Source: CALCMJ01 sp964475415
GTDB taxonomy: Bacteria > Bacteroidota > Bacteroidia > Chitinophagales > Saprospiraceae
DNA length: 64,000 bases
Direction: 5' to 3'
Assembly: GCA_964475415.1 (NCBI GenBank)
Contig: CAYYWZ010000014.1
Coordinates: 1 to 64,000, forward strand
The notes beneath the pieces are model-generated. The model worked only from the letters and a program-made list of their open reading frames with translations. It was not told where the DNA came from and ran no database searches. A program made the position numbers and the translations under genes. Below, piece after piece: positions 1-8,090 of the stretch; the stretch's first letter is position 1; each line of letters opens with the position of its first letter.

Positions 1-144
1 AGAATTACTTGACTGTGAATCTTCGAGCTTGAGATCATCAAAAATATTCTTGAGAGATTAGATTGTTTAACGATAAATTTTCCACGAGTTCTTTATCACT
101 AAAAATCTGGGAAAGATAGAACTTTTGACTGCGAATGTTCGAGC
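1..144. repeat. Imperfect direct repeat in non-coding DNA
   Basis: Positions 1-28 and 118-144 share the core TTGACTG-GAAT-TTCGAGC with a few substitutions and one indel. No reading frame or known element was recognised around them. The stretch from the window edge to the nagB remnant otherwise contains nothing that can be assigned. Confidence 0.45.
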
Positions 145-210
145 CATTGATTGTCACAAAAAATTATTCATTGGGTTTTTGCTTAACAATAGGAATTCGA
201 CTAAACTTAG

Positions 211-645
211 ATTGCTAAAATATTTGTTGCAAAAGAAATAGCTACTGCAATTAGGTCTAGAGCTTCTGAAGGGAAGTCTTGTGTGCTTGGACTTGATACA
301 GGTTCATCTCCAATAAGTATTTACAAAGAATTTGTACGGCTACATGAGGAAGATGGATTGAGCTTTAAAAATGTTATAACTTTTAATCTTGATGAATACT
401 ATCCAATGCAGCCTAATGAGTTGCAAAGTTATGTTCGGTTTATGAATGAGCATCTTTTTGACGATTTTGATATTGACAGGTCTAATATTAATATTCCTGA
501 CGGAACAATAGCAAAAATGATATTCAAACTTTCTGTAAAAACTATGAACTTAGAATAGAAGAATCAGGAGGAATAGATATACAGTTACTAGGAATGGGAC
601 GCACAGGACATATAGGTTTCAATGAGCCCGGCTCTTTGAAAGGTA
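211..645 (+). pseudogene. nagB: Glucosamine-6-phosphate deaminase (NagB) remnant
   Basis: NagB converts glucosamine-6-phosphate to fructose-6-phosphate and ammonia in amino-sugar catabolism. From 211 the translation reads IAKIFVAKEIATAIRSR and then LGLDTGSSPISIYK, with NVITFNLDEYYPM and NINIPDGT, the substrate and active-site regions of the Bacteroidota-type enzyme. Near 510-520 the frame shifts. Homology resumes one frame over with NYELRIEESGG and LLGMGRTGHIGFNEPGS, up to about 645, after which nothing NagB-like remains. An in-frame TAG at 208-210 cuts off the N-terminus. The family enzyme in this phylum is usually over 600 residues, so both ends are lost. The sequence shows a dead fragment. 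It could also be an old partial duplicate of an intact copy elsewhere. Confidence 0.85.
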
Positions 646-804
646 GGTTATACGTAGTTATACAATATTTCTTTAAACATAATCTAATTTTGATAGCTAT
701 TGTAGAAATTAGATTGCTCATATATTTTTGTACATTCGACAAATTCTTTTTTTAAGATATTTTATCTTGTTTTTGAGATACATAAAACTATAAATTGCCT
801 TACT

Positions 805-1874
805 ATGATTTTTATAAATATAAAGTCAACCCTTGTTTTATTCCTTTCATTACTCAGTATATCATTATTAATGACTAGTTGTTTTAATTCAAGCAAAAAA
901 ACAGAAGTAGTTACTAAGGAAGAGAGCAAGTCTGATGTTTGTATCCTAGTGATGTTATTCCTTTTCTTGGCGAGTGGAAAATACTATTAGGAGATGGAAC
1001 AAATATAGATAATCTAATAAACTATAAGAATGATGATTTCTTCTATGCTAAGAAGGGTAGTGGCACAAATTGGATAGTTTACAAAACACCAAATTCAGGT
1101 ACTACTTCTAAGAATTCAAGCAACACAAGAACCGAGTTACATCAGAAAGAGGAATGGGTTCCTAAAACAGGAGGGAAGCTTACAGGTGATCTGAAAGTAA
1201 TGCACGTTTCCACCTCAGGTGATGCAAGAGTTGCAGCCTCTTATTCCGTAGTACTTGGGTAGATACATAGTGGTGATGGACATGAAAATGAACCCTTCAA
1301 GCTTTTTTATAAAAAATTTCCTGGTCATACTAAAGGGTCAGTCTTTTGGAATTATGAAATTAATACGGAAGGTGATAATTCAGGAAGATGGGATTTCTCA
1401 TCAGCTATTTGGGGTTATGATATGTCTACTGTTGGAACTGCCTCAGATGTATATCCAGAAGAGCCTGCCGACGGAATTGCATTGGGAGAGGAGTTTAGTT
1501 ATGAGGTAAATGTATATGAGGGTATAATGTATCTTACATTTACAAGTAAAGGTCATGATACAAAAACATTCACAAAAAATCTCATTGTATCTGAATATCA
1601 AAATCGCGCAGATTTGCCTAAGCAAACAGTAGAATTATTTGTACCTATAGGGCAGGATGGAACAGAACAAGCAACGGCATACAAAGGTGAGCTAAACTAT
1701 TTCAAACAAGGTGCTTATAATCAGACTAATGGTAAAGATCCTAAGAGCAATATGGTATGGTGTACTGGCGCAGATATATATAATGGTGATATAACCAAGC
1801 AATATGAAAATGGTTGTTACACAGAAGTTTGGTTTAAGAACGCTACTGTAGGTCCTGGTACTAAGGCAGAATAG
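805..1874 (+). pseudogene. PL7-family alginate lyase lipoprotein, frameshifted and with a nonsense codon
   Basis: Family PL7 lyases cleave alginate by beta-elimination, usually outside the cell or in the periplasm. The 5' part (805-941) encodes a lipoprotein signal, LLSISLLMTSC. The catalytic domain lies in another frame from 942 (YPSDVIPFLGEWK). The family signatures are visible in order: NTRTELHQ (the R-x-E-L region), then IHSGDGHENEPFK (the Q-I-H region) and YFKQGAYNQTN (the YFKAGxYNQ region). Two lesions are present. One is a frameshift in the T run near 937-941. The other is a TAG at 1260-1262 exactly where the Gln of the QIH motif should be (CAG to TAG). The rest stays open to 1874. With two independent lesions, and a second dead gene just upstream, a recently inactivated gene is the best reading. 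Confidence 0.88.
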
Positions 1875-1961
1875 TATTTGTAAATAATATGAAGTCTTAC
1901 TAGTTGTTTTAAGTAAGTGATTGTAGGTCAGCTTATCCCCTTCTAAAGGGTTATGCTTTTA

Positions 1962-1990
1962 AAATAACAACAATTATAGAGTTGTTATTT
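1962..1990 (-). terminator. AT-rich hairpin at the end of the aminotransferase gene
   Basis: AAATAACAAC (1962-1971) and GTTGTTATTT (1981-1990) are perfect inverted repeats around a 9-base loop. On the minus strand the hairpin follows the stop codon and runs into a short T tract, as in an intrinsic terminator. Its stem is weak because it is AT-rich. Confidence 0.5.
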
Positions 1991-3193
1991 AAACCTGACT
2001 AGTACCTCTTTGATTCTTTTTATCGCTTCTATCAAGGTTTCTTCAGATGCTGCATAGGATAATCTGAAACACTCATCATCACCAAAAGCTCCACCAGCCA
2101 CAAGAGCGACATGTCCTTCACTCAATATGATTTCTGCAAAATCATTTGAATTTTTAATTGTAAAGATCCCGTTGCTTTTACCGAAGTAGGAACTAATGTT
2201 TGGGAAGATATAAAAAGCACCTTCAGGATCATTAGTGATTATTCCAGGAATCTCATCTAATAACTTTCTTACAAGATTTTTTCTTTTTAGAAAAGCTTCC
2301 TTCATAACTTTAGTTGGCTCCATATCCGCATTAAGTGCATACGCTGCCGCTTTCTGACCGAAGGAGGTTGCTCCTGAGGTTACTTGGCCCTGTACTTTCG
2401 CACATGCTTTAGCTAGCCATTCTGGAGCACCCATATATCCTAGTCTCCATCCTGTCATCGCAAAACCTTTGGAAAATCCGTTGATGGTAATCGTCTGATC
2501 TTTTAGAATGTCAAAAGTCCCTATGCTTGTATGCTCTCCTAGAAAATTTATGTGTTCGTATATCTCATCAGAAATTACAAATAAATCATCATACTTGTCT
2601 ATAACCTCAGCTAGTGCTTCTAGCTCTGCATAACTATATACTGATCCAGTGGGGTTACATGGAGATGAAAAAATAATAGCCTTTGTTTTATCGGTAATAC
2701 TGTTTTGTAGTTGAGAAGGACTTACTTTGAAGTCTTGGTTTATCCCCGCTTTTACAAGAACAGGTGTCCCTCCAGCAAATTTTATAATGTCAAAGTACGA
2801 AACCCAATAAGGGGTAAAGACAATTACTTCATCTCCTGGATTAAGCAATGCTGCCATTATGTTGGCTATAGATTGCTTAGCACCATTTGAAACAACTATT
2901 TGACTCGGTTTATATTCTAGCTTGTTATCTCGTTTGAACTTATCAGATATAGCCTGTCTTAGTTCAGGCAAACCAGCAACAGGAGTATACTTTGTATAAC
3001 CCTCATCCAAGGCTTTTTTTGCAGCTTCTTTTATATGATCTGGTGTGTCAAAATCTGGCTCTCCTATACTCAAGCTGATAACATCCTTTCCTTGAGCTCT
3101 TAGGTCTCTAGCTTTTTGGGCCATCATGAGCGTAGCAGACTCTGACATGTTCTGCAATTTATCCGATAAGTATTTAGTTTTATCTACTGCCAT
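1985..3193 (-). CDS. aspC: Aspartate aminotransferase (class I/II PLP-dependent)
   Basis: The 402-residue fold-type I aminotransferase transfers the amino group of aspartate to 2-oxoglutarate in the cytoplasm and links the TCA cycle to amino-acid synthesis. Visible hallmarks are the SIGEPDFDTP substrate loop (about 42-51), SPCNPTG with the PLP-contacting Asn180, ISDEIYE with Asp209 and Tyr212, and the Schiff-base Lys242 in NGFSKGFAMTGWR. FRLSYAASEE near the C-terminus carries the carboxylate-binding Arg. The length is typical of the aspartate aminotransferase subgroup I-gamma found in many bacteria. It stands alone, divergent from the asparaginase gene, and both proteins handle aspartate. Exact substrate preference (aspartate versus prephenate or aromatic) cannot be read from sequence alone. 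Confidence 0.9.
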   Translation of the reverse strand: MAVDKTKYLSDKLQNMSESATLMMAQKARDLRAQGKDVISLSIGEPDFDTPDHIKEAAKKALDEGYTKYTPVAGLPELRQAISDKFKRDNKLEYKPSQIVVSNGAKQSIANIMAALLNPGDEVIVFTPYWVSYFDIIKFAGGTPVLVKAGINQDFKVSPSQLQNSITDKTKAIIFSSPCNPTGSVYSYAELEALAEVIDKYDDLFVISDEIYEHINFLGEHTSIGTFDILKDQTITINGFSKGFAMTGWRLGYMGAPEWLAKACAKVQGQVTSGATSFGQKAAAYALNADMEPTKVMKEAFLKRKNLVRKLLDEIPGIITNDPEGAFYIFPNISSYFGKSNGIFTIKNSNDFAEIILSEGHVALVAGGAFGDDECFRLSYAASEETLIEAIKRIKEVLVRFK

Positions 3194-3256
3194 TTTTATA
3201 TCCTTATATTGATTTTACAAATGTAATATTTATTAACATACACATATTGTTTTTTC

Positions 3257-3264
3257 TATATTTG
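3257..3264 (+). promoter_or_regulatory. Bacteroidota -7 element upstream of the asparaginase gene
   Basis: TATATTTG matches the TAnnTTTG -7 consensus of the Bacteroidota primary sigma factor and lies 22 bases before the ATG. No clean -33 TTTG is seen at the usual spacing. Confidence 0.4.
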
Positions 3265-3285
3265 ATTGCTTAATTAATTTACAAT

Positions 3286-3783
3286 ATGGACAAACAAATA
3301 CAAGTCTACGTTACTGGAGGTACATTCGATAAGGATTATAATTATATAACTGGTGAATTATATTTTCAGGACACGCATTTACCTTCGATGTTTGACAGGG
3401 GGAGAAGTACACTAGACATAGATGTCAAAACCCTGATGATGGTAGATAGTCTCGAGATGTCGGATGCGGATAGAGATATAATTGTTCATTCATGTAAAAA
3501 TGCAAAAGCAAATATGATTTTGATAACGCATGGAACGGATACTATGACTAGGACAGCTGAAAAAATCGCCGCAGCAGAAATTCAGGATAAAACAATTGTT
3601 ATAACGGGTGCTATGGTTCCTTATGCGTTTGGTTCTTCTTCTGATGGTTTCTTCAATCTAGGAAGTGCGTTAGCCTTTGTTCAGATGCTTAGGCCAGGTG
3701 TTTTTATCGTAATGAACGGACGATTCTATAAATGGGATGGCGTCCAGAAAAATAAGAAAACAGGCTATTTTGAAGCAATTTAG
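3286..3783 (+). CDS. Short single-domain asparaginase-family protein
   Basis: The 165 residues correspond to the N-terminal domain of L-asparaginases (asparagine to aspartate plus ammonia). Both catalytic threonine regions are present: VTGGTFDK with Thr13 and ITHGTDTM with Thr84 and Asp85, followed by Lys102 in DKTIVITGAMVP. Asp54-Ser55 occupies the usual substrate-binding DS position. Classical asparaginases have about 320-350 residues and a C-terminal domain; here the gene stops after MNGRFYKWDGVQKNKK. No C-terminal domain is found downstream, and short proteins of this kind are known in other bacteria, so it is probably a natural short form and not a truncation. Activity on asparagine is unproven. 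Confidence 0.82.
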   Translation: MDKQIQVYVTGGTFDKDYNYITGELYFQDTHLPSMFDRGRSTLDIDVKTLMMVDSLEMSDADRDIIVHSCKNAKANMILITHGTDTMTRTAEKIAAAEIQDKTIVITGAMVPYAFGSSSDGFFNLGSALAFVQMLRPGVFIVMNGRFYKWDGVQKNKKTGYFEAI

Positions 3784-4077
3784 TCCTTGCTGGCATATAA
3801 TCTAGCAAAATATGTACTATTCTGAGGTAATATATTTTACATATTAAATATTTTTATAATAAATAATCTTACATTTACATTCAGATGTAAGGGTTTATAG
3901 TGTTTTATAGCTATTTAGTCATTTTTTTTGACATCTACTAATAAACACCAACTCTCCACAATCGCAATATTATATCAGCCATGAGAATACCAAGGTCTTA
4001 ATTTATTTTAGGGCTTAATATTTAATTGTGTTCGTAATCAAAATTTTGGCAGAAGCCATTTAGAAAAATATAGACAG
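3784..4077. other. Intergenic region with a small hairpin
   Basis: No gene is seen in these 294 bases. CTTACAT (3868-3874) and ATGTAAG (3885-3891) form a perfect 7-bp hairpin with a 10-base loop but no following T run, so its role is unclear. The promoter of the OmpA-family gene should lie here; I could not place it with confidence. Confidence 0.4.
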
Positions 4078-5631
4078 ATGACGCGGTTTATTATTGCATT
4101 TATAATTTTTATTTCCATTTCGCTAACTACGATTCAGGCTCAGAATCCATTATATTCTAATGGAGTTTCCTTCAAAGCCTTATTTATGGATTACCAGTCC
4201 CAGAACGGTGGAAACCTGACTTCGTTTAGATCTTATCATCGTGGATTCGAGTTAGGCTTTATGGAAAATCTTACACCTAACATTAACCTAGTCGTTCCAT
4301 TAAAGATAGGAGTAGTAAGCAGCCATGACCAAGATCTTTCTAATACCTTTCACAAAACAGTATATGGTCTAGATGCTCAGCTTCAGTATCAATTTTTTAA
4401 GCCTGATGCAAGAGTTACGCCCTATGTACTTGGTGGACTCGGGGCCGTTGCAGAGTCTAGAGGAGATTTTAACTTACAAGTCCCTCTAGGAGTAGGAGCA
4501 TTTTTCAAAATCGAAGATAATGCCTACATAAATTGGCAATCAGAATATAGAGTAGCTTTTGCAGATGATAGAAATAATTTACACCATGGACTAGGCTTCG
4601 TCTATCTTATCGGTAGAAAAGGCAAGAAAGATGTGATGCCTAAGAAAGAGATGATGCCTAAGGAAGATCCCCTTAGAATTCAAGATGCTGATGGTGATGG
4701 CATTCCTGATGATCTTGATCTCTGTCCACAATCAGCAGGAGCTAAAGAGCTTAATGGATGTCCTGATAAGGATAATGACGGCATAGCAGATTATAAAGAT
4801 GCTTGTCCTAATACACCAGGTCTTCTCAATTTCAATGGATGCCCAGATAGTGATGGTGACGGTATATCTGACAACGAAGATCAATGTCCTAATATGGCAG
4901 GTGTAGCTTCTAATAATGGTTGTCCTGATAATGATACGGATAAAGATGGTGTTCCTAATAACTTAGATAGATGTCCTAATATGGCTGGTTCTCCTAGTAA
5001 TGGTGGGTGTCCTGTCAATGATAGAGATAATGATGGAGTACCTGATGACCAGGATAGATGTCCTAGTGTATATGGTTCTGCAACCACGGGTGGATGCCCA
5101 GATAGTGATGGTGATGGTATAACAGATGCTGATGATAAGTGTCCGAACCAACCAGGAATATCTGTATACAACGGTTGTCCTGATACAGATGGAGATGGAT
5201 TAGATGATAGCAGAGATAGATGTCCTAACTCTTATGGATCAGTCGCTAATAATGGTTGTCCAGAAATAGACAAAGCGGATAGAGACTTGCTAGAGCTAGC
5301 GATGAGAGCTGTACAATTCGATACAGGTAGAGCAACACTCAAGTCTGAGTCTAATAGAATTCTAAATCAGATTGCTGATATTATGAACAAGTATCCTGAC
5401 TATAACTTAAAGATAGAAGGACATACAGATAACACAGGTTCTTCTGGTGCTAACCAGTCCTTGTCTGAGAGAAGAGCTAGAAGTTGTTACGAATATCTGC
5501 AAAGAAGAAATATTCCTGCTTCTAGACTAGATTACGCAGGTTACGGTGAGTCTAGACCTATATCTAATAATAATACGCTCAGAGGAAGAGCACTTAATAG
5601 AAGGGTAGAGTTTAACCTCACACCTAGATAA
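4078..5631 (+). CDS. OmpA-family outer-membrane protein with thrombospondin type 3 repeats
   Basis: The 517-residue protein starts with a signal peptide (FIIAFIIFISISLTTIQA, cleavage before QNPLYS). Residues about 22-185 look like a small outer-membrane beta-barrel: alternating aromatic strands and YVLGGLGAVAESRG. Residues about 200-400 carry repeated D-x-D-x-D-G-x-x-D-x-x-D-x-C-P units, the calcium-binding thrombospondin type 3 signature. From about 405 to the end is an OmpA peptidoglycan-binding domain (VQFDTGRATLKSES, IEGHTDNTGSS, LSERRARS, GYGESRP, NRRVEF). The likely role is anchoring the outer membrane to the cell wall. It is followed by a clear intrinsic terminator, so it is probably transcribed alone. 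Confidence 0.93.
   Translation: MTRFIIAFIIFISISLTTIQAQNPLYSNGVSFKALFMDYQSQNGGNLTSFRSYHRGFELGFMENLTPNINLVVPLKIGVVSSHDQDLSNTFHKTVYGLDAQLQYQFFKPDARVTPYVLGGLGAVAESRGDFNLQVPLGVGAFFKIEDNAYINWQSEYRVAFADDRNNLHHGLGFVYLIGRKGKKDVMPKKEMMPKEDPLRIQDADGDGIPDDLDLCPQSAGAKELNGCPDKDNDGIADYKDACPNTPGLLNFNGCPDSDGDGISDNEDQCPNMAGVASNNGCPDNDTDKDGVPNNLDRCPNMAGSPSNGGCPVNDRDNDGVPDDQDRCPSVYGSATTGGCPDSDGDGITDADDKCPNQPGISVYNGCPDTDGDGLDDSRDRCPNSYGSVANNGCPEIDKADRDLLELAMRAVQFDTGRATLKSESNRILNQIADIMNKYPDYNLKIEGHTDNTGSSGANQSLSERRARSCYEYLQRRNIPASRLDYAGYGESRPISNNNTLRGRALNRRVEFNLTPR
4684..5270 (+). repeat. Thrombospondin type 3 repeat region
   Basis: About eight degenerate coding repeats, each giving an aspartate-rich loop followed by CP and then a short N/G-rich stretch ending in GCP. 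The DNA shows recurring GATGGTGATGGTAT-like words. Known type 3 repeats bind calcium; calcium binding here is inferred from the motif. Confidence 0.85.
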
Positions 5632-5654
5632 TAGTAGATAAGAAATTTGTAAAG

Positions 5655-5686
5655 AGGGATTCAATAATTATTGGATCCCTTTTTTT
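5655..5686 (+). terminator. Intrinsic terminator after the OmpA-family gene
   Basis: AGGGATTCAAT (5655-5665) pairs with ATTGGATCCCT (5670-5680) through 11 base pairs with one T-G wobble and a 4-base loop, followed by seven Ts. This is a textbook rho-independent terminator. Confidence 0.9.
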
Positions 5687-5760
5687 ATAACTCATAGTAT
5701 GCGAATGCTAGTATAGGTATAATAATATACTATATTGGGATTCTTCAATTATTGTATTTT

Positions 5761-7209
5761 ATGTTGCTTACTGGAAAAAGGATTAGCTCATATATCATCT
5801 TATTAGCCTCACTGATATTTTTTTATTTGGTACTGTATCGAGCACAAACCTTATCTATGACACATGATGAGGCAGGAACTTATATGTTTTTTCATGATGT
5901 CAATTTTAAGGATTTCTTTACAGAAAAGTCTAGCTGGTCGTCAGCTAATAATCATCTGCTGAATACCTTATCCTATAAGATTGTTGTAAGTATAGCAGGG
6001 CATAGCGATCTAAACATTAGATTAGGGAATGTGCTATCTTTTTTAATTTACCTTATGTCAATATTTTATATTGGGAAAGGCTATTTTAAAAATTATAGTA
6101 GCAGAATTTTATTATTTACGCTATTAGTTATTAATCCATATCTGCTAGATTTCTTTAGCTTATCTAGGGGGTACGGTATGAGTATTGCTTTTCTGATGTT
6201 GGCCTACTGGATGTTATGGGAATTTTTCTATAAGGAAAGAAAGAGCTATTATATACTTGCTTTCTTCGCTTTAGCGATGTCCACTTTTAGTATCATGAGT
6301 AATCTTATATTTATTCCTAGCATTGCATTGAGTATTTGGATTGTTTTTATAGCTAATTACAGGAAATATAAACTAAGCATTCCTCTATATTTATTCTTAG
6401 TGCCTGTCATTGCTTTTATTCTTTTGGTTGGTATATTATATGTTCCATTGACAGCCTTAGCAGGACTTGATGAGTTTAGATTTGGCACCAGATCTATTAC
6501 TAGACCATTCACTTCCTTAGTAGCAAATTCTGTGAGTTCATTTTATTTTAGCAAGATTACTGATATTTTAATATGTGGCTTATTCTTTAGTGGGCTTTTA
6601 TTGAGTATTTACAGTAGCTTGAAAAGATATTTCCTAACGGAAAATAAGTATAATAACTTTTATGCTTTTCTCGGTATCTCATTTATAGTTTTAATGTTGG
6701 GTTTGTTAGCGGCATATTTGTTTATGGGATCTAGATTTCCTGTAGACAGAAAATCATTAATGTTTGTTCCTCTTTTAGGTTTACTCTTTACCAGTCTAAT
6801 AGATAGATATAATAAGATTAATAATATTAAACCGATAGTTTCTTTGCTAATTCTATTATTTGTTGCACACTTTATATATGCCTTTGTAATGAATGAAACT
6901 ATAGAGTGGAGATATGATGCCTATACTGAAGAAGTAATAGATTTTATAGTTGCTGATGCAAATGAGGAAAATGTTGTTATTGGATCACATTGGTTTCATA
7001 ATCCTTCACTTAATTATTATAAAGAGACCAAGCTACTGAGCAACATAAAGGTATCGAAATATAATAAAGAAGTAGAAGCTGATAAAATTTATGATTACTT
7101 TGTTGTATTAGAAGGAGAGGATTACAAAAAGATCAAAAATAAGTATGATCAGCTTTATCAGACAAAATCAGGTATCTTAGTGCTTAAGAAAAAAGAAGGT
7201 GAAAAATAA
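5761..7209 (+). CDS. GT-C fold membrane glycosyltransferase (family 39-like)
   Basis: This is a multi-spanning membrane protein of about 482 residues with roughly ten hydrophobic segments and a soluble C-terminal tail. The first outside loop after TM1 holds the acidic motif MTHDEAGTY, followed by ANNHLLNTL. This matches the D-E motif of lipid-linked-sugar GT-C glycosyltransferases (ArnT/PMT-like). Such enzymes transfer sugars from polyprenyl-phosphate donors to lipids or proteins on the periplasmic side. I chose the ATG at 5761; an in-frame TTG at 5752 would add three residues. The stop overlaps the start of the next gene by 11 bases, so the two are cotranscribed. Acceptor and sugar are unknown. 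Confidence 0.7.
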   Translation: MLLTGKRISSYIILLASLIFFYLVLYRAQTLSMTHDEAGTYMFFHDVNFKDFFTEKSSWSSANNHLLNTLSYKIVVSIAGHSDLNIRLGNVLSFLIYLMSIFYIGKGYFKNYSSRILLFTLLVINPYLLDFFSLSRGYGMSIAFLMLAYWMLWEFFYKERKSYYILAFFALAMSTFSIMSNLIFIPSIALSIWIVFIANYRKYKLSIPLYLFLVPVIAFILLVGILYVPLTALAGLDEFRFGTRSITRPFTSLVANSVSSFYFSKITDILICGLFFSGLLLSIYSSLKRYFLTENKYNNFYAFLGISFIVLMLGLLAAYLFMGSRFPVDRKSLMFVPLLGLLFTSLIDRYNKINNIKPIVSLLILLFVAHFIYAFVMNETIEWRYDAYTEEVIDFIVADANEENVVIGSHWFHNPSLNYYKETKLLSNIKVSKYNKEVEADKIYDYFVVLEGEDYKKIKNKYDQLYQTKSGILVLKKKEGEK

Positions 7210-8089
7210 TCAAAAAGATAGATGGGAGCATACGGTCGCTAATGTTATGGATCGATTAAGGGTAAGTGATTATTGCGGTAATCATATTCCTATATTAGGA
7301 AGTAAGAGTGCGACAAAGAAAGCGCTTTCTGCAGGTAGGATATTATTAAATGGCAAGTTAGCCAAGACTGCTGATTTTGTAAGGAATGGAGATATCGTAA
7401 CTGTTGTGGGAACTGGTGTGAGTAAGCTTAAGAAATATGATATAGAGATTCCGATAATGTACAGTGATGACTACCTAGTAATTGCGAATAAGCCTGCAGG
7501 AATTGCAGTTAATGGAAATAGATTTAAAACCTTAGAGAATGCGCTAGCTGATACCAAGAGATCTAGCAAGCAAGATGCCTTGCCTAGGCCAGTCGCTACG
7601 CATAGAATAGATGTTCCCACAAGAGGTTTAGTCATGCTTGCAAAAACCAAATCTGCATTAATAGAAATACCTAGACTGTTCAAAGAAAAAAAGATTCAGA
7701 AAAAGTACTTTGCCATAGTGCATGGCGATACATCTAATTTGTCAAGGGTGGATGACACCATCGATGGGAAAGCATCTAGCACACTAGTAGAAACGAAGCT
7801 GACTGTTCCTTCTAGAATGTTTGGAAAATTATCTTTAGTGGAGTTGTCACCACTGACGGGGCGAACACATCAGCTGAGAATACATATGCAAGCTAAGGGA
7901 CACTTGATCTTAGGGGATAAGGAGTACGCAGCAGGGCAGAAGACCGTATTGGGAAAAGGTTTGTTTTTATGTGCAGCTGGTCTATCTTTTGTCCATCCTT
8001 TTACAAAGAAGGAACTAGATGTAGCATTAGAAATACCTAACAAGTTTATAAGAGTTGTGAATAGGGAAAAGGATAGATATAAAAAATAA
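7199..8089 (+). CDS. RluA-family pseudouridine synthase with S4 domain
   Basis: The enzyme isomerises uridine to pseudouridine in rRNA or tRNA. Its 296 residues begin with an S4 RNA-binding domain (about 10-75: ATKKALSAGRILLNGK, FVRNGDIV). The catalytic domain follows with the nucleophile Asp138 in HRIDVPTRGLVM, KKYFAIVHG and the conserved LTGRTHQLRIHM. The start is GTG at 7199, overlapping the glycosyltransferase gene by 11 bases; the next gene starts one base after its stop. Which RNA site it modifies cannot be told. The family position 'TSG' after the Asp motif reads TRG here. Confidence 0.88.
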   Translation: MKNNQKDRWEHTVANVMDRLRVSDYCGNHIPILGSKSATKKALSAGRILLNGKLAKTADFVRNGDIVTVVGTGVSKLKKYDIEIPIMYSDDYLVIANKPAGIAVNGNRFKTLENALADTKRSSKQDALPRPVATHRIDVPTRGLVMLAKTKSALIEIPRLFKEKKIQKKYFAIVHGDTSNLSRVDDTIDGKASSTLVETKLTVPSRMFGKLSLVELSPLTGRTHQLRIHMQAKGHLILGDKEYAAGQKTVLGKGLFLCAAGLSFVHPFTKKELDVALEIPNKFIRVVNREKDRYKK

Positions 8090-8090
8090 G

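Noticed and set aside
1260..1262. TAG in the lyase as a read-through or recoded codon
   Set aside because: The same gene has a separate frameshift near 940 and lies beside another pseudogene; no sign of a recoding system is seen.
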